Source: Pyxicephalus adspersus (lineage: Eukaryota > Chordata > Amphibia > Anura > Pyxicephalidae). From it: DNA of 64,000 bases. The stretch covers positions 120,710,251 to 120,774,250 of the forward strand of contig NC_092861.1 in the NCBI RefSeq assembly GCF_032062135.1. Reading direction: 5' to 3'. The position numbers were made by a program, and so were the translations under genes. The notes under the pieces were generated by a model. That model was not told the origin of the DNA. It saw nothing but the letters and a program-made list of their open reading frames with translations, and did not search any database. Below are positions 22,850-34,210 of the stretch, piece by piece. How positions within the stretch are numbered: the stretch's first letter is position 1; every line of letters starts with the position of its first letter.

Positions 22850-22965
22850 TGTCCTCTCCTCTTCCTGTGTCACTGTTTGTGTCTGTCTGTGATTTGCAAC
22901 CAATATTTAATGTACAGTGCTGCATAATATGTTGGCCCTATATAAAGGCAGTTTTAATAATATTA
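22850..22965 (+). repeat. L2-type LINE 3' end, copy 5
   Basis: Plus-strand copy: TGTCCTCTCCTCTTCCTGTG, a TGTCTGTCTGTGATTTGCAA block, ATTTAATGTACAGTGCTGC, TTGGCCCTATATAAAGGCAG and an AATAATATTATAAT tail. Confidence 0.65.
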
Positions 22966-23721
22966 TAATTATAATAAATATTTTCACTCCTGATTATATT
23001 AAAAAAAAAACATTTACCCAAAACCATGCATCATTTCATCTGCAGCATTGCTTGCCAGCCTCTCTCTATAGGCTAAACAACCCTCAAGTGTCTGTGTATG
23101 GACTGCAGACTTTAGAAAAAGTTATACCAATGCTAAAATTCCTACTACCTGTACAGGAACAGAAACGTTCTATAATAAAAATGTATTATGAACATCTTTT
23201 AGCAGATTAGCAGATTCTTCATTTATTGCTGAAATGGAGCATTACCCTGCAAATGTCAATTGTTTCACCAGCTGCCTGGGTCACAGTTTGCTCTTGGAGC
23301 TGAGAAGACCTATGCAAACAGGATATGCTGAGAAGGGAAAGCAGTAGGAAAGAAATGTTTGCAGGTTTACAAATTAAACCTATGTGCTTACTGCAACACA
23401 GAAAACAAAGCTAAGCAAACACACAGACAGTTCAAATATTGGAAAGAATTACTCTGAATGTCCTTGGGTTACAAATGAATGATGCCAGCATATAAAATGC
23501 TTCACCCAGCAGAAGTATCACTGTGCAAAATCAACTTTATTTTTAATAAATAATCATTCAAAATTTCCATGCTATACCAGAGACAATATTTTGCAGAATA
23601 GGATTGGCTTTCTGTCCCCAAAAGAGAACTAACCTAAAAGTACCCTTGATGTATGTGATAAAATACCTCTAACATTGGCTGAGACTTCCATAGAGTGTGA
23701 CGCTCAGCATGAGACATCTGC
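22966..23721. other. intergenic, nothing recognised
   Basis: No coding segment or repeat recognised. Confidence 0.4.
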
Positions 23722-24070
23722 TTAGGCTGGGTCTAACATGGACTGTTTCCCCAGCGGTTTAACCTGAAGCTTTAGAAGCCCATGTTTGAAATTCAGGTGT
23801 TTTAAAGCTTGCCGTACCGCATTTTTACCGCAGTTATGTTTTCAAGCATTTATAAACGGGGGAATAATCAATGAACGAGTTTACCCACGTAATCCCATGT
23901 TTACCCAGCATTTTAATTTTAAAAACGTTTCAAGGAGCATTATCTATAACGCTCAAAAACGTGCCTCAAGGAAACGCCCTGGTATAGCTTAGTCTATTGG
24001 AATGCATGGGAAATTCAAACATGGGCTCGGGTTAAACACTGGGGAAACAGACTGTGTGGACCCAGCCTTA
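23722..24070. repeat. MITE with 'TTAGGCTGGGTC' inverted termini
   Basis: The left end TTAGGCTGGGTCTAACATGG plus ACTGTTTCCCCAG pairs with the right end CTGGGGAAACAGACTGTGTGG plus ACCCAGCCTTA. A second internal pair is CCCATGTTTGAAATT and AATTCAAACATGGG. It is about 350 bp and non-coding. The superfamily is unclear because no unambiguous target duplication is visible. Confidence 0.7.
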
Positions 24071-25346
24071 GACAGGGAAAGAATTCAAGTATGGGGTGAA
24101 AAAAGAACTGAGAGGTAAGGCTATGGTAATATCATTCAATAGTGGATACTAAGATTAGCATGGGAGCATGTTGGTGGCAGGTTCTCTTTAAGGAAAACTT
24201 TTCATTCACCATACAGATTTAGTCATAATACACACACTCATACATGTATATGTATGCTTTTATGCTATTATACTTATATTGCTTTTTTTTACCTTATTTT
24301 ATCCTTTCTTGGATCTTAGTGCTCAGATTTCCAGCAGCCATTATCATGGTATTTCCCATGGGATCAGTAATAACAACAACAAGCCATTGAAGAGAATAAC
24401 TCAGGAGCACACAAGGACAGATCGTTGTCACCAGGATGTGCCTGAGCAAGGACTTTCTGGAGGGATTAGGAAACATTTTAATGAATGCTGTAGATTAAAA
24501 TTTTTGCAAATTACTTTTGGAATTACAATTGCATGTAATTTATATAGGATTTTAGTGATTAGGTTTGCTTATACTTTTACTATCATGAACTTATGTCAGA
24601 AGCATTTTCTTGGCCTAAATAGTGTGCATCTGAAGAGTTTTGGAGTTATTAAAAATTTCAGTGAACGTGTAATGGAAAATTTGACACATAGTGGATCAGA
24701 TCTTTACAGCAGGCTAATGTACTATGGAGACTGACATAAGATCTTTACCTTTTTAGGGGCAACACAAGATCACAGCTGCTAAGTAAAAGGTTGAAAAACG
24801 GGTTGGACTGCAGCACATTAGCAGCGTCACCACCAGAAGTGCTTGACATATTTATATCAGTATAAGATCCCTGTGGAACACAGCCACAGACAGCAAAATG
24901 CTAGCAAAACTGCAGTCACTTTGTTTGCCTGGCTGCCAGCTGTTCGGAATACCATGTTCCTCACAGCTGGAACACTAAGTGTAAAGAGCAATCCCTCTGT
25001 CCCTGCTTGTGTAAATACTACATCTGAATTCACAGGAACTACGATTTATATGAGAACACGGGGTCAGAAAAACTTTCATTATCCTAAACTAGTTCACAGG
25101 TACAGGGAAAGGGATGTTTACTTCTACAGCCATCAGGGGAAATTCTTATCTTTTTTTGACAATCTAATTATTTTATACTCACATTTTATTTATTTATTTA
25201 TATATGTTTTACATAAATAAAAACCCCAATGACAATAGCTTTTCAGAGTTTTTGGGTTTTTTGAACAGAAGCCGTTTGCTGTCGATCTCCTGCTTTTATT
25301 TTTTTTTAAATTGCACTTTATTACGTCTTTTATTATGTGTAAATTC
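24071..25346. other. intergenic; one 151-codon ORF judged chance
   Basis: An open frame at 24,279-24,734 (+) has no recognisable domain and spans AT-rich repeats. I see no splice-site pattern or codon bias that would make it an exon. Confidence 0.35.
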
Positions 25347-25420
25347 TTAAAGCGTACCTAAACTAAGAAACTTCACTTTACATAAAAAGGGTAGACAATG
25401 CTCAATTTAGGTTAAAATGT
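25347..25420 (+). repeat. TTAA MITE 'TTAAAGCGTACC', left-end fragment
   Basis: TTAAAGCGTACCTAAACTAA, then CACTTTACATAAAAAGGG and TAGACAAT match the left terminus of the complete element at 42,722-43,298. The rest is absent or too diverged to see. Confidence 0.65.
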
Positions 25421-25523
25421 GACATGTGTACAACAGTCCCCTTATGTCATTCATCAATAGACTATGTTGGATTAATGAGCAACCAATCAAGAACAAACAT
25501 TCGATTCCTATCGGTCATCTGTA

Positions 25524-25958
25524 TAAGGCTACGTACACATGTGCAATAATTATCATTGGGAACTAAGATTAACGACCAATCGGCCAATAATCATTAACAA
25601 AACAAGTGCACAACGACTGGTCAACAACCATGGTGAACGAGGAATGTCACTGGAAATGGACGACCGTACCAGTGGATCTGATTGAGTGACGATCATCGTT
25701 AGATATCTATTGTGTGTACGCTCATTCAGTGATCGTGGATTGTTCTGCGATACACTTTCTCTGGTACACTTCCTGCATCGTTCAAACGATCGTAGCTAGT
25801 GTATGAACATTATTGGTGGATTATATATGAATGATTTTATCGTTTCAGCATGTACATGATTGTTCACAATATGATCATTCAAAATAACCGTGAATAACCG
25901 TTGATCGGTCGTTAATTGTTCGTTTTCGAACGATATTGCACATGTGTACCTAGCCTAA
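25524..25958. repeat. palindromic MITE 'GGCTACGTACACATGTGCAA', subfamily 1 copy A
   Basis: Termini AAGGCTACGTACACATGTGC and GCACATGTGTACCTAGCCT are inverted repeats. The arms continue inward: CAATAATTATCATTGGGAAC pairs loosely with GTTCGTTTTCGAACGATATT. CGATCGT/ACGATC words are scattered throughout. It is about 430 bp and non-coding. The copy at 41.44-41.84 kb has the same order in reverse orientation. Confidence 0.75.
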
Positions 25959-27854
25959 GACTTTAGGCAAGGAGAGGGCAGTTTTGGGTTCCCTGGAAGG
26001 AGCTAAAAAGTTTTAGTAAACTTTCCTAAGCTGATATTTTAAAAAGATTTTTGGAAAACCCTTTTTGTAACAATTTGTCCATCATTTCCACTGCTAATCA
26101 ACACAAGGAATGTGAATATGTGTGAGGACACCATGGGCAATGTTGCAGAGAAGATAAAAAAAAAGAATCCAGGCACTTGAAGATGACCAGGTGTCTCCAT
26201 GTCTTTTGGTATCAACATGACAGCTTTCCAACAATGAAACCATTAGTAACCGTTGCAATATATTGTGTAATGAGCTGTACCTTTAAGGTACTTTCTTCCT
26301 TTTTCCTAATAACCTAATTAGTACAGGGTTTTTTTTGTAATTTAATACATTCATTGTTTCCTCTTATGGAGAGTCTTAAACTAAAGCATTGCATTGGACT
26401 AATAAATCAGGGGCAGGTTTGGACTATTTATGGCCACAACTGGGCTCAACAGTAAAAAGCCAACCTATATTTATCAAAATTCAATAAAAAAAAGTTGCTA
26501 TATGAGGATAGTGAAGACTTTGAAGAACGAAATATAGACTTTATCAAACCATCTGTTACAATTTGTTCACCCTTTACATTAATTGCGTCCTGATTCAAAT
26601 GTGACTCAGCCTGGTATATGTGGCATTTACATTTCCTGAGCAAACTCACATAATCCTATATGAATCAAAGGATTTAGTTGCTATTATCTACAAAAGAAAT
26701 CTAAATCTCTTGATCTGTTCAAATGTCATCATGCACATGGTAAGCAGCGTAAACCAAATTAATAGTTTTATTGTCATTGGAGCTGCTGCTTAAGTCATGA
26801 TGACTTTCTCCTACTGAGTATAACAGCTGAATGTTTTCTGCTTGTGTATATTACTGAAATCAGCCAAAAAAGGGCTCATTATTAGCAGACTGGCAATACC
26901 AGACATCACAGATGGAGTATTTCTTGGAAGCTTTGTATGAGAGTTGTCGCTGCACTACAATTGATTAGCCAGATTGTTGAAAGGGATAGGTTTAATTTGT
27001 AAAAGCAAAAAAAATAAATACAAAAAAATAATAAGGGATTCATTTTATTTACGTGACCTCTTAAAGTCTCATTGGAATCAGCTGAAAATAACTATATATA
27101 TTTTTAATAAGGATCCTTCTGCTGTTTTAACCCTAAATTGAGCCGGTGGTATTGTAACATGCATACTATAGTTCTTGCTTACAGATTCCATAAAATATAA
27201 AAAAAACAAGGTCAAGTGATATAATCTTTGCCCCTAGCATTAAATTAAACAGGCTAACCTGGAATTATTTAATAATAATGTCAACCATTATAATAATAAT
27301 AAAAAAAAAAAATATTTTTTTTTACTGGTATGGAAATGATCTCTCAATGATTACCTGAATTCCTGTATGCAGTACATTCCAGACACTGTAAATTGTTATG
27401 CAAGACAATGGTCAGTAGCAGAAGTAAGGATTCTCTGTCTGTTAATATACATCTGTAAGTTGTTCCTAAAGAATATCACTTACCTTTCTAATTACTCCAT
27501 CAACTAATAAAGCCACAGAAAATATTATCCTATGCTATAAAAGTTGTTACCATAGAAAAGTTTAAAAAAAATTGTATATACCAGAGTGGCATATGGGACC
27601 AAATAACTTTTACTTGATGGTTTGGTAATGCGTGACAAGTTAAAACAATTTTCTGACCTATAAAGGAATTTGAAGAATCTGAAAATGTTATCAATAAGAA
27701 TTATTACCTATATATTTGAAATACCATGTTCCTAACCCCAAGGATTATTTGAACTGTATAAATGTAGAGTGCTCTCTCATAATATATATAAATGGTTATG
27801 TATTGCAAATATATAAACAAGTACCAAAATATCCAGTTCAAAAAGCGTGCTAAA
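25959..27854. other. intergenic, nothing recognised
   Basis: AT-rich, with poly-A and (AAT)-rich simple sequence near 27.27-27.32 kb. No exon or RNA gene recognised. Confidence 0.4.
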
Positions 27855-28010
27855 CACAAAAAAGAAGCCACACTCCTCTCCCAGTTGGAACAATGTCACC
27901 CTTTCAGATAGCTAGAGATCATTGGTGTCACTTTAACTGACCTGTGCGGCACAAATTGCTCATTGCTCAAGCAACCCCTAACAACCTCTGGAGGAATCCT
28001 GATTGATAAA
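27855..28010 (-). repeat. hAT-like repeat 'AGGGTTCC' family, partial
   Basis: Read on the minus strand it follows the 38.87-kb copy: CTCCAGAGGTTGTTAGGGG, GAGCAATTTGTGCC, AGTTAAAGTGACACCAATGA and AGGGTGACATTGTTCC. It is a partial, non-coding copy. Confidence 0.55.
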
Positions 28011-28199
28011 CTCTGATATAGATCTTAGAAACATATAAAAAAAGGAATAGCTTAACTTGCAGAGAACTTTTGATTTCCCTTTTGGCACTGCTTGATACCA
28101 AAGACCTCTTCTGGGAACACCTGATCATTTTTAAAGGGTGGGTACTCTATTCTCAATCCTATCCTAAAATGTTTGTTAGGGCTTTGCCCCCTGGCATGT

Positions 28200-28740
28200 G
28201 ACTCGGGATTACCTGAGGCGCAGAGTCTCTTGGTCTTCAAAGGATGATTGGCTGGTGATCCTAGCAGTCACCAAGCTACTTTGCTGCGGGGAGAACACCA
28301 GGTTGCAGCCCCCAGGCCCTCCCCACCAGGGACAAACACAACAGAGGGCTTCAGTGTAGGCACAGCCAAGATCAGGTACTGAGTAGGATGACAGCAAGAG
28401 GCATGAGTTAGGCAGACTGAGGTCAGGGCAGGCGGCAGGCAATCCTAGTTCAGGTTCAAGCACAAGTCAGGGCAGGTGGCAGACAATCGTAGTCAAGATC
28501 TAGGAACATGTCAGGTGAGCATAGTAAAGGTCAGGAATCCAAAGAGGTACAAAATGGCCGAGCATAACTGAGCAAGTCTTGGGCAGCAAGGCTGAAGATC
28601 CAGCAGCCAGAACCTTCAACAAGCAGGGTATCAATAAGACAAGCAGCCAATAACAGGACAAGACTGAAACCAGGAACTAGTCTGCTCATTGGCTGCTGCA
28701 CAAACTCTGAAATCCCCTTTAGTTGTGCACAGTAAGTGCA
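28200..28740. repeat. GC-richer dispersed repeat-like block, copy B
   Basis: Contains internal direct repetition: GGTCAGGGCAGGCGGCAGGC (near 28.42 kb) and GTCAGGGCAGGTGGCAGAC (near 28.47 kb). It shares a core with the 14.1-14.8 kb block. ORFs across it are low-complexity. It is unclassified and possibly non-coding terminal sequence of a larger retroelement, but no coding part is present. Confidence 0.4.
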
Positions 28741-30962
28741 GGGGATGTTAGGAAAGACACTTCTCTGCACAGCTAAAGGGAGGCCGAGGATGCTACAAGC
28801 CGCTGGACAGATGATCTACAAGCAGAGTGGTAACATATGCATACCTCTCTTTATAAAGAGATTATTCATGGCTCAGCTGAATCCATGTTACTTTAATTTA
28901 TTGCATGTTTACAAAAAATAATGGCACAAAAAGGCTTTAGTTCTAGGTATACCTATCCTAACTAACTTAGTCCTCAAGGATGAACAGAATCAAAAAAAAA
29001 ATTGCATGATTGGATATGATCTCACAATCTTTCTATGGTTCTAGAGGATCTAAATATGTTGTGGTTTAGTTTCAATGTGGACAAAGTGTAAAAGTAAGTA
29101 CCTTTGACCCTGTCTTCTTGCATTGTAATGATACATTAAAAGAAAGAAAAAAAAAAAAAAATAAGCACCATAACCAATTTTCTCCACAACCAATCCAGGG
29201 CTGGACAGAATATAAATAAAGGGAAGGAAGTCTGATGACATGAATTCTCCAAGGTGGATGTGGACAGCGTAGGCAGTTTGTGATCTGGTAGAGTGAGCCA
29301 TTCATTTTTCTATATTTATCTTCACAATGTAAGAGTTTTTACAATATTTTGCACATTGGTGGAGCCACCCATTATCTAGCCATTGTTTACTTTTATGCCT
29401 ACTTTAGGAGCTTTGCTTGCTAAGATTACATAATGTTATAAATGTAAAACAATGAACAATAAATCGGAGAAACCTATGCTGAGCACTTAATATCCATTGT
29501 TGCTTGCAAGAGGAAGTATGTATTGATACATCTTTTCAGGGAAATCCTTTCAAAGCTGTAAGATTTGCATATTGCCATTGTTCATATTGAACGCAGCATA
29601 ATAAAAACATGTGACAGAATATTACACAACACAATAAGCTGCAAGATCATGTAGCCATCTGTATATGTTACTGGAGAAACACATTTCTACGGAGTATGGT
29701 GTTTAGGATCAATTTGCAGTATGCCTAGAACATAGAGACCCATATTTACTTCTGATTCAACCCCTAATAAAATTAACGGCTTCGAAAGAAAACTGAAATT
29801 AATTTAACAAATGACCAATTGTAAGTGGCTAGTTTTTGGGTAATTAATCAGACATAGATAGATCAGATGTGGTAACACACAATCAAGCAAATCTGACTGG
29901 TAGCACCCATCCGTTCCATGGTTTACCCGATCTCGTGTGTGTCTTTTTTCTTCCTATGGGGACCATTATTATTTGTGCCCTGAGTTCCAATTTTATTGAA
30001 AACCAGACAGGTAAGTATACAGAGCTGGAATGTCTTTACACAAGAGTAAAATATGATGAAATGCCCAGTGTACATTTATACTATCTAGATTATACACAAC
30101 CTCAGCTGACCTTCAATTTACTTTTCATGTTTATGCATTGTACTATGACAGTCTCTTTTTCTCCTTGAGTTTTCTATTACTTTGTAGCAAAATTTAGAAT
30201 GTAATAAGCTTTTCTGTTCACTTGATTTTCAGCTTATTATTAATAAATGTTAAGCATTGATCTTTACACAAATAAAGTCAGCTTGACATCAGTAGCCTTT
30301 GTTGTGTTTGTTCTCTTATAAGTTTTAGGTCACATTTTGCAACCTAAATTATATGTCACAGCGTAACAATTGTCATTTCAGAACACAAAAGACTAACATC
30401 TGCTGATCCCCAGGAAAGCACACTTTGTACAGATATATCTTTTAATCAACAGAAAAACTCCTCACAATGACTGAAAATTCATAAACAGTCAAAAGTCAAC
30501 AACAGTATCAGCAAAGCTCAAAAGAGTCGGGCTACATAAATATAAATCAGGCTTTAAACAGGTGGGTATCTTACATTTGGGGAAGGGGGTTTTGCTTTTC
30601 TTAGTTGTCGATCGAAGTCAATCGAAGGCAATTATGGATGGAGGCAGACTAATAATTTTTAAAAGTGCAAAGATACACTAGAAGCCCAGCACAGCACAAT
30701 AGAAGCTGAGGACCCCCCTTGTCCCTGCAACAAATGCAGCAAAGCAACAAAATGGCAGCTTTTAAATTTAAATAATTAAGCTTGGAAAACATCTGCAAAA
30801 ATGCCTATAACCACTCCCGGGCACCAAATGGTTCAAATTAGACACTCAATTAGGGAACAATAAATGCACAAAAGATCAATTGTCCATATAAACATAGCTT
30901 TGGATATTTGATCATGTTACAGTTTAGTCTCAGAGCAGTGATTTTATTAGACCATGTAAGTA
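28741..30962. other. intergenic, nothing recognised
   Basis: No supported gene. A 99-codon ORF at 29,869-30,168 has no recognisable domain. Confidence 0.4.
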
Positions 30963-31424
30963 GTGTTGAGCGAACCCGAACTGTAAAGTTCGGGTTCGTA
31001 CCGAACTTTACGTTTTTTGGTACCCGGACCCTTTTCCAGAAAAGTTTGGGTTCAGGTTCCGTGTTTGGGCAGATCGTAGTGGAACTGCAGATTACCTCTG
31101 CAGTTCCACTACAATGTCCAGGCACTATAGGTGATGAATGGAGACTTGTCCCCAATCATCACCGTTAGTGCCCTGTATTCTTAGATGGAGAAACGCTATC
31201 TAAGAATACATAGTACAGCACTGCAACAGCAATCGCTGTTGCCGTGCTGTGCTTCTACTATGTATTCTTGGATAGAGATTCTCTATCTAAGAATACAGGG
31301 CACTAAAGGTGATGATTGAGGACAAGTCCCCATTCATCACCTGTAGTGCCCAGAGATCGTAGTGGAACTGCAGAGGCAATCTGCAGTTCAGTTTCCCACG
31401 TGACGACTCATCAGGTGATGAATG
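30963..31424. repeat. multi-hairpin element 'GAGCGAACCCGAAC'
   Basis: A stack of perfect or near-perfect palindromes. CGAACCCGAACT and AGTTCGGGTTCG lie at the left end. GTAGTGGAACTGCAG faces CTGCAGTTCCACTAC. AGATAGAGAATCTC and a pair of 'CTAAGAATACA' words bracket a CAGCAATCGCTGTTGCCGTG core. The outer arms GGTGATGAATGG and CATTCATCACC enclose it all. The whole would fold into a branched cruciform. ORFs exist on both strands only because the arms mirror each other. It is a non-autonomous DNA element of unknown superfamily. Confidence 0.7.
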
Positions 31425-31797
31425 GGGACTTGCCTGTCCAGAAGGGACAGGCAATGTTTTTTTCTGCAATAAAACATTTTGATCTGTCTGCTTGCTACCT
31501 GTTTTTAAAAAAAAAATATAATGACATGAGATGCCAGGGATCCCTGCCAGTACTATTGGGACTGCATGCAGGGGTGTTACATCATTTTGGCCTGGTTGAT
31601 TGAAATGACTGTGGATTGAGAAGACAGAAGAATACTCGGTAAGGTTAACAGTGTCTGCAACTGAACAGGGACAGGTGAGTGTATTAAAACATTGCAATCA
31701 GGCAGGTAAGGTTATTTTATTGCAGAAGGGACATTGCTTGGACTGGACCTGCCTGCTCACAATCCTTTAATGGTTGGGTTTAGTTCTGCTTTAAAGC
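31425..31797. repeat. TTAA MITE 'GCAGAACTAAA', copy 2
   Basis: The right half matches copy 1 at 10.5-10.86 kb: AACAGGGACAGGTGAGTGTA, GGCAGGTAAGG, TTATTGCAGAAGGGACAT, and the terminus TTTAGTTCTGCTTTAA at 31,780-31,795. The left end is less clear and merges with the hairpin element. Confidence 0.5.
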
Positions 31798-32124
31798 CCC
31801 TCTCCAGATGAAATGTAAAACTGCCCATCCCTTCTTCATATCAACACTCTAATCCATCCCACAAGGATAAACCAGGTTTTACTTTGTGAAGGAAGATTAC
31901 CTAAATCCGCAATCCAGGTATCTTGATTTTGTGTTGGGGGACTTCTGCATCACTGAAACAGACCAAAATTCTCCTAAACAGTTCTTTGGCCAGATCTTTT
32001 CCCTATAATTTTATTTTCTGCACCATGCATCTATGTGTACATGGCCATCTTGACTGGAGATCAGAGCTTTGCATCCTCATGTCAGAGCTGTCCAACTTTT
32101 GACTGGTGATTGCTTGGAGGATAT

Positions 32125-32425
32125 TATTAAAGGATATTATTATCATCGTGATCTTTCACGATCCTTTCCAATGACTAGCACTGCACAATGCATGAACGAG
32201 TTCTCTATGCAGAGGGAAGGAGGGAAGCGACGAAGCAGCATCCTGCTGTGCGCGTTCTCCCTCTTCCCTTGCATTAGGATTGTTAGTCGTCCTTCGTCCA
32301 TGAATCCGCCAGAGCGGTTGTTCGGACGATGGACGACTGGCGCTGTACACGCGCCAGATTCTCGACCAATATCGGCCCTGAGCTGATTATTGGGCGAGAA
32401 CCGTTGGACGTGTGTACGTAGCTTA
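32125..32425. repeat. palindromic MITE subfamily 2, left-truncated copy
   Basis: Shares CGATC(A/C)TTTCCA, TGCACAATGCATGAACGAG, a CTCTATG hairpin base, CCGCC...TTCGGACGATGGACGAC and GAGAACC...GTGTGTACGTAGCTTA with copies at 36.86-37.19 and (inverted) 50.13-50.40 kb. The left terminus is missing. Confidence 0.65.
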
Positions 32426-32864
32426 AGAACAATGAACAGCACATTGGTGACATCACAAAATCTCATAACAAATTTGATGACATTAGCATTCATAGACACT
32501 GAGACTGTGGGTGTTTTACACTGTAGTTGTACAGCTATAGGGCTAAATTTGGAACCAAACCTAAAAGTAGAAAAAAGTAAGTGAGCTCTTTATTGCAGTA
32601 GGGACCTGTGATTGCAGAAGGGATATTAATTTTTTCTTGCAGTAAAACAAACTTTTGAGCTGAAAAAGTCACCAAAATGAGCTGAAAAAGTCACCCTCGG
32701 CTTATACTCCAGTCAGGTGCATGGGTCCTCAGGAAAAGCACCCTCTGCCAGACGATTACCGCTCCTGCCCCCGCAAACCCCTGCTGACACAGTATTTATT
32801 AGAGGTTGGCAAAATCTGGCCTTTAGGCCAGATACCGCCTAGCCAGTAGTTCCCCCCTAGTTTT

Positions 32865-33447
32865 TTAACCTCCCCATGTGTGACTCGGGGTAGAAAACAG
32901 ATGCTAGAAGCGGTAACCCCGAGTCACACATAGGTAAACCTATGGAAAACAATAGTAAATAAAGCGTTTACCCAATCTGCCGGCGTCCCCCATCATCCTT
33001 CGCGTCTTCTTCCTTCCTCCAGCCGGCGTCCTTTGCATCCGATGAGCCACTGGTAAATTCCCGGTGACGTCGGTGCCTGCGGACATTCTGTTCGGGCGGA
33101 AATTCAAATCTATTTGTATTCCATTCAATACAAAATAACTGTATTGAATGCAATACAGTGGATTTATATGCGTAAAAGCGGTACATTGTTTTTCATGAAC
33201 ATTTATTTTTCAGTATAATATAATAGTATAAGTATAATATTTATTTATTTTTTTAAATTTTAATTTTTTTTTTTAAATATAATTTTTTTTTAATTTATTT
33301 TATTTATTATGTTGAAATGATTTTATGTTTCAAACTTTATATAACTCATACTATTATATTATACTTTAAAATAAATTTTCATGAAAAAACAATCTACCTC
33401 TTTTAGACATATAAAACCAAACAGATGTAAACCGCCCAGGAGGTTAA
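32865..33447. repeat. TTAA-flanked MITE 'TTAACCTCC', with long internal hairpin
   Basis: Starts TTAACCTCCCCATGTGTGAC and ends CCGCCCAGGAGGTTAA. GAGTCACACAT is repeated inside the left end. The right half holds an AT-rich inverted repeat: CAGTATAATATAATAGTAT (near 33,210) faces ATACTATTATATTATACTTT (near 33,350). The same GGTAA..CCCGAGT(C)ACAC end and a CAATACA...TGTATTG palindrome recur at 42.4-42.72 kb, so these are two copies of one family. Confidence 0.65.
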
Positions 33448-33877
33448 TGGTCAATCGGGCCGAATCCGGGTCGGCAACCCTTAGCCCTGGAGCCGCATGC
33501 AGCTGTTGAGCCTCCTTGTTATGGCTCCCTTCCCTATTTACCGCGACCGGCGTTAAAACACACCCGCCGCCGGGGTAAGGGGACACTCCCTCTCTCGTAT
33601 GCATTGCGGAGGAGAGGAATTTCCCTTCAGGGGCATCCTGAAGAAGGGAGAGTCCCTAGCTGATAGGAGTCCCGTGTCCCACGTGTTCCTGGGTGCTTAC
33701 ACGTAGGACACGGGACTAGATGCAAAAGCAGTAACAAAGAGCCAGGAAAAAAAAGTAAAGTAAGTTTAAAAGTAGGTTATATCAGCTAATGATGCATATT
33801 TTAATATTAGTAGCTAATCATATATTAATGATTGGTTACTGATCATATATTATTCATCTGATAAATTAATATTACTA

Positions 33878-34010
33878 CACAGTATTTATATAGGGCCATC
33901 ATATTATGCAGCGCTGTACAAAGTCAATAGTCATGTCACTAACTGTCCCTCAAGGGGCTCACAATCTAATGTCTCTACCATAGTCATATGTCATTAATGT
34001 AGTCTAAGGT
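33878..34010 (-). repeat. L2-type LINE 3' end, copy 6 (variant)
   Basis: Begins (plus-strand reading) AGTATTTATATAGGGCCATC, then TATGCAGCGCTGTACAAAGTC. It continues with CAAGGGGCTCACAATCTAAT and GTCTAAGGTCAATTTTTGG, a variant body different from the other copies, so it may be a distinct subfamily sharing the 3' terminus. Confidence 0.55.
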
Positions 34011-34210
34011 CAATTTTTGGGGGGAAGGCAATTACCTTAACTTAAAAAAATAAAGAAGTGAACCTTACTATAAAAAATAAATAAAGAAGTGAAACTTGAC
34101 AGTAGCTGCAGCATTTCCCACCCTCGGCCTATACTCGAGTTAATCAATTTTTCCTGTTTTCGAAGGTAAAAATAGGTACCTCAGCTTATACTCGAGTATA
34201 TATGGTAAAA

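Larger units (their letters stand above)
32640..34206. repeat. nested DNA-transposon cluster
   Basis: Several elements sit inside each other. The outer ends carry the TCGGCTTATACTC(C/G)AGT motif (32,696 on the left; 34,130 and 34,180 on the right). Inside, hAT-like termini AGGTTGGCAAAATCTGGCC (near 32,813) and GGGTCGGCAACCC (near 33,468) enclose a TTAA-flanked MITE at 32,865-33,447. An L2 3' end at 33,878-34,010 is also embedded. Another GAGCCGCATGCAGC hAT-style terminus follows at 33,490. No coding sequence. Confidence 0.5.

Noticed and set aside
24279..24734. 151-codon ORF as a possible gene
   Set aside because: No recognisable domain, AT-rich composition, no splice or promoter context; length is within chance for 64 kb of such DNA.
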